From Cyanophora paradoxa (Eukaryota > Glaucocystophyceae > Cyanophorales > Cyanophoraceae), in the NCBI GenBank assembly GCA_004431415.1, contig QPMI01000444.1, positions 62,001 to 126,000 on the forward strand: a stretch of 64,000 nt of DNA, written 5' to 3'. The notes below the pieces were generated by a model, which was given only the letters and a program-made list of their open reading frames with translations, was not told where the DNA came from and did no database searches. Below, one piece after another: positions 63,674 through 64,000 of the stretch. How positions within the stretch are numbered: position 1 is the first letter of the stretch; every line of letters starts with the position of its first letter. The position numbers were made by a program, and so were the translations under genes.

Positions 63674-64000
63674 AATTACGATCACATATCGATCTAGAAT
63701 TACGATCAGAACCACGGTTGCGGCTAAGAGGCCTAAGAGGCCCAGGCCGCGTTTGTTCAATTGCAAAGCGCTGGCCCGAGCGCCGGTCTGACGTACGCTT
63801 GGTTGCAGTGATCTCTCCGATGTCCGAAGGCGCCGGCACAACCTGGGCCCTCGCGTGAGTGTTGCGGCATACAAGGTGGTCCGGCATGATGCTCTAACAC
63901 AAGGCTAGGCTTCATGGGGGCGCGGGAGTCATCCATAAAACACTGGACGCGGAGCGCCGCGAAGAGTACGAACAAGAGCTCGCTCGCGCTCTTAACGTTG

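Larger units (their letters stand above)
63095..64000. other. upstream region of the PHD gene; no gene recognised
   Basis: Contains the promoter of the PHD/SPOC gene and several repeats. Short ORFs show no domain. GCTTAGCTTCTCC and GCTTTCGAGCT motifs recur between about 63480 and 63610. Confidence 0.35.

Overview
The window looks like nuclear DNA of a photosynthetic eukaryote. Every gene I could rebuild is split by many short introns (about 35-150 nt), coding GC is extreme, and there are no operons or ribosome binding sites. A redox protein at 20.5-22.0 kb starts with a signal peptide followed by a Phe-led transit region and a twin-arginine thylakoid signal. A homogentisate prenyltransferase lies beside it. 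Together these suggest a complex plastid of red-algal origin. My best guess is a haptophyte or a similar secondary alga; this is inference from composition and targeting, not a database match.

Layout. 0-2.4 kb: the 3' end of an LRR-like gene and a decayed ABCG-transporter fragment. 2.8-19.8 kb (-): a giant HECT ubiquitin ligase with a SPRY domain. 20.5-23.5 kb: a divergent plastid pair, a lumenal thioredoxin-like protein (-) and homogentisate phytyltransferase (+). 23.5-27.3 kb: a repeat nest with three complete hAT-like non-autonomous elements (each with a perfect 8-bp target duplication), a nested tRNA-derived SINE and a palindromic satellite. 27.3-34.9 kb (+): a soluble-adenylyl-cyclase-like protein. 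34.9-36.7 kb: CTAG-rich repeats and a 43-nt poly-C run. 36.8-44.1 kb (-): a secreted modular protein (beta-propeller-like, Cys-rich repeats, vWA-like, IPT/TIG). 44.5-63.1 kb: compact genes in alternating orientation, namely nucleoredoxin (+), a TRIM-like RING/B-box/filamin protein (-), an LRR protein (+), UIM-TDP1 (-), a small-molecule kinase-like protein (+), mitochondrial uL29m (-), RPA32 (+), an unrecognised protein (-) and a PHD/TFIIS/SPOC transcription factor (-).

Gene organisation. Five head-to-head pairs are separated by only about 80-410 bp, and four tail-to-tail pairs by about 50-160 bp, so bidirectional promoters are likely. Several products belong to genome maintenance and chromatin (TDP1, RPA32, PHD/TFIIS/SPOC), but I see no single pathway uniting the window.

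The most striking molecular feature is splicing. Most 5' splice sites read GTGCGC or GCGCGC, GC-AG introns occur in at least seven genes, and introns are C-rich on the sense strand, sometimes with long poly-C runs. Exon models were assembled by eye from frame continuity and conserved motifs. Those for RPA32, the LRR protein, the prenyltransferase and the 5' half of nucleoredoxin are exact to the base; those of the very large genes are partial.
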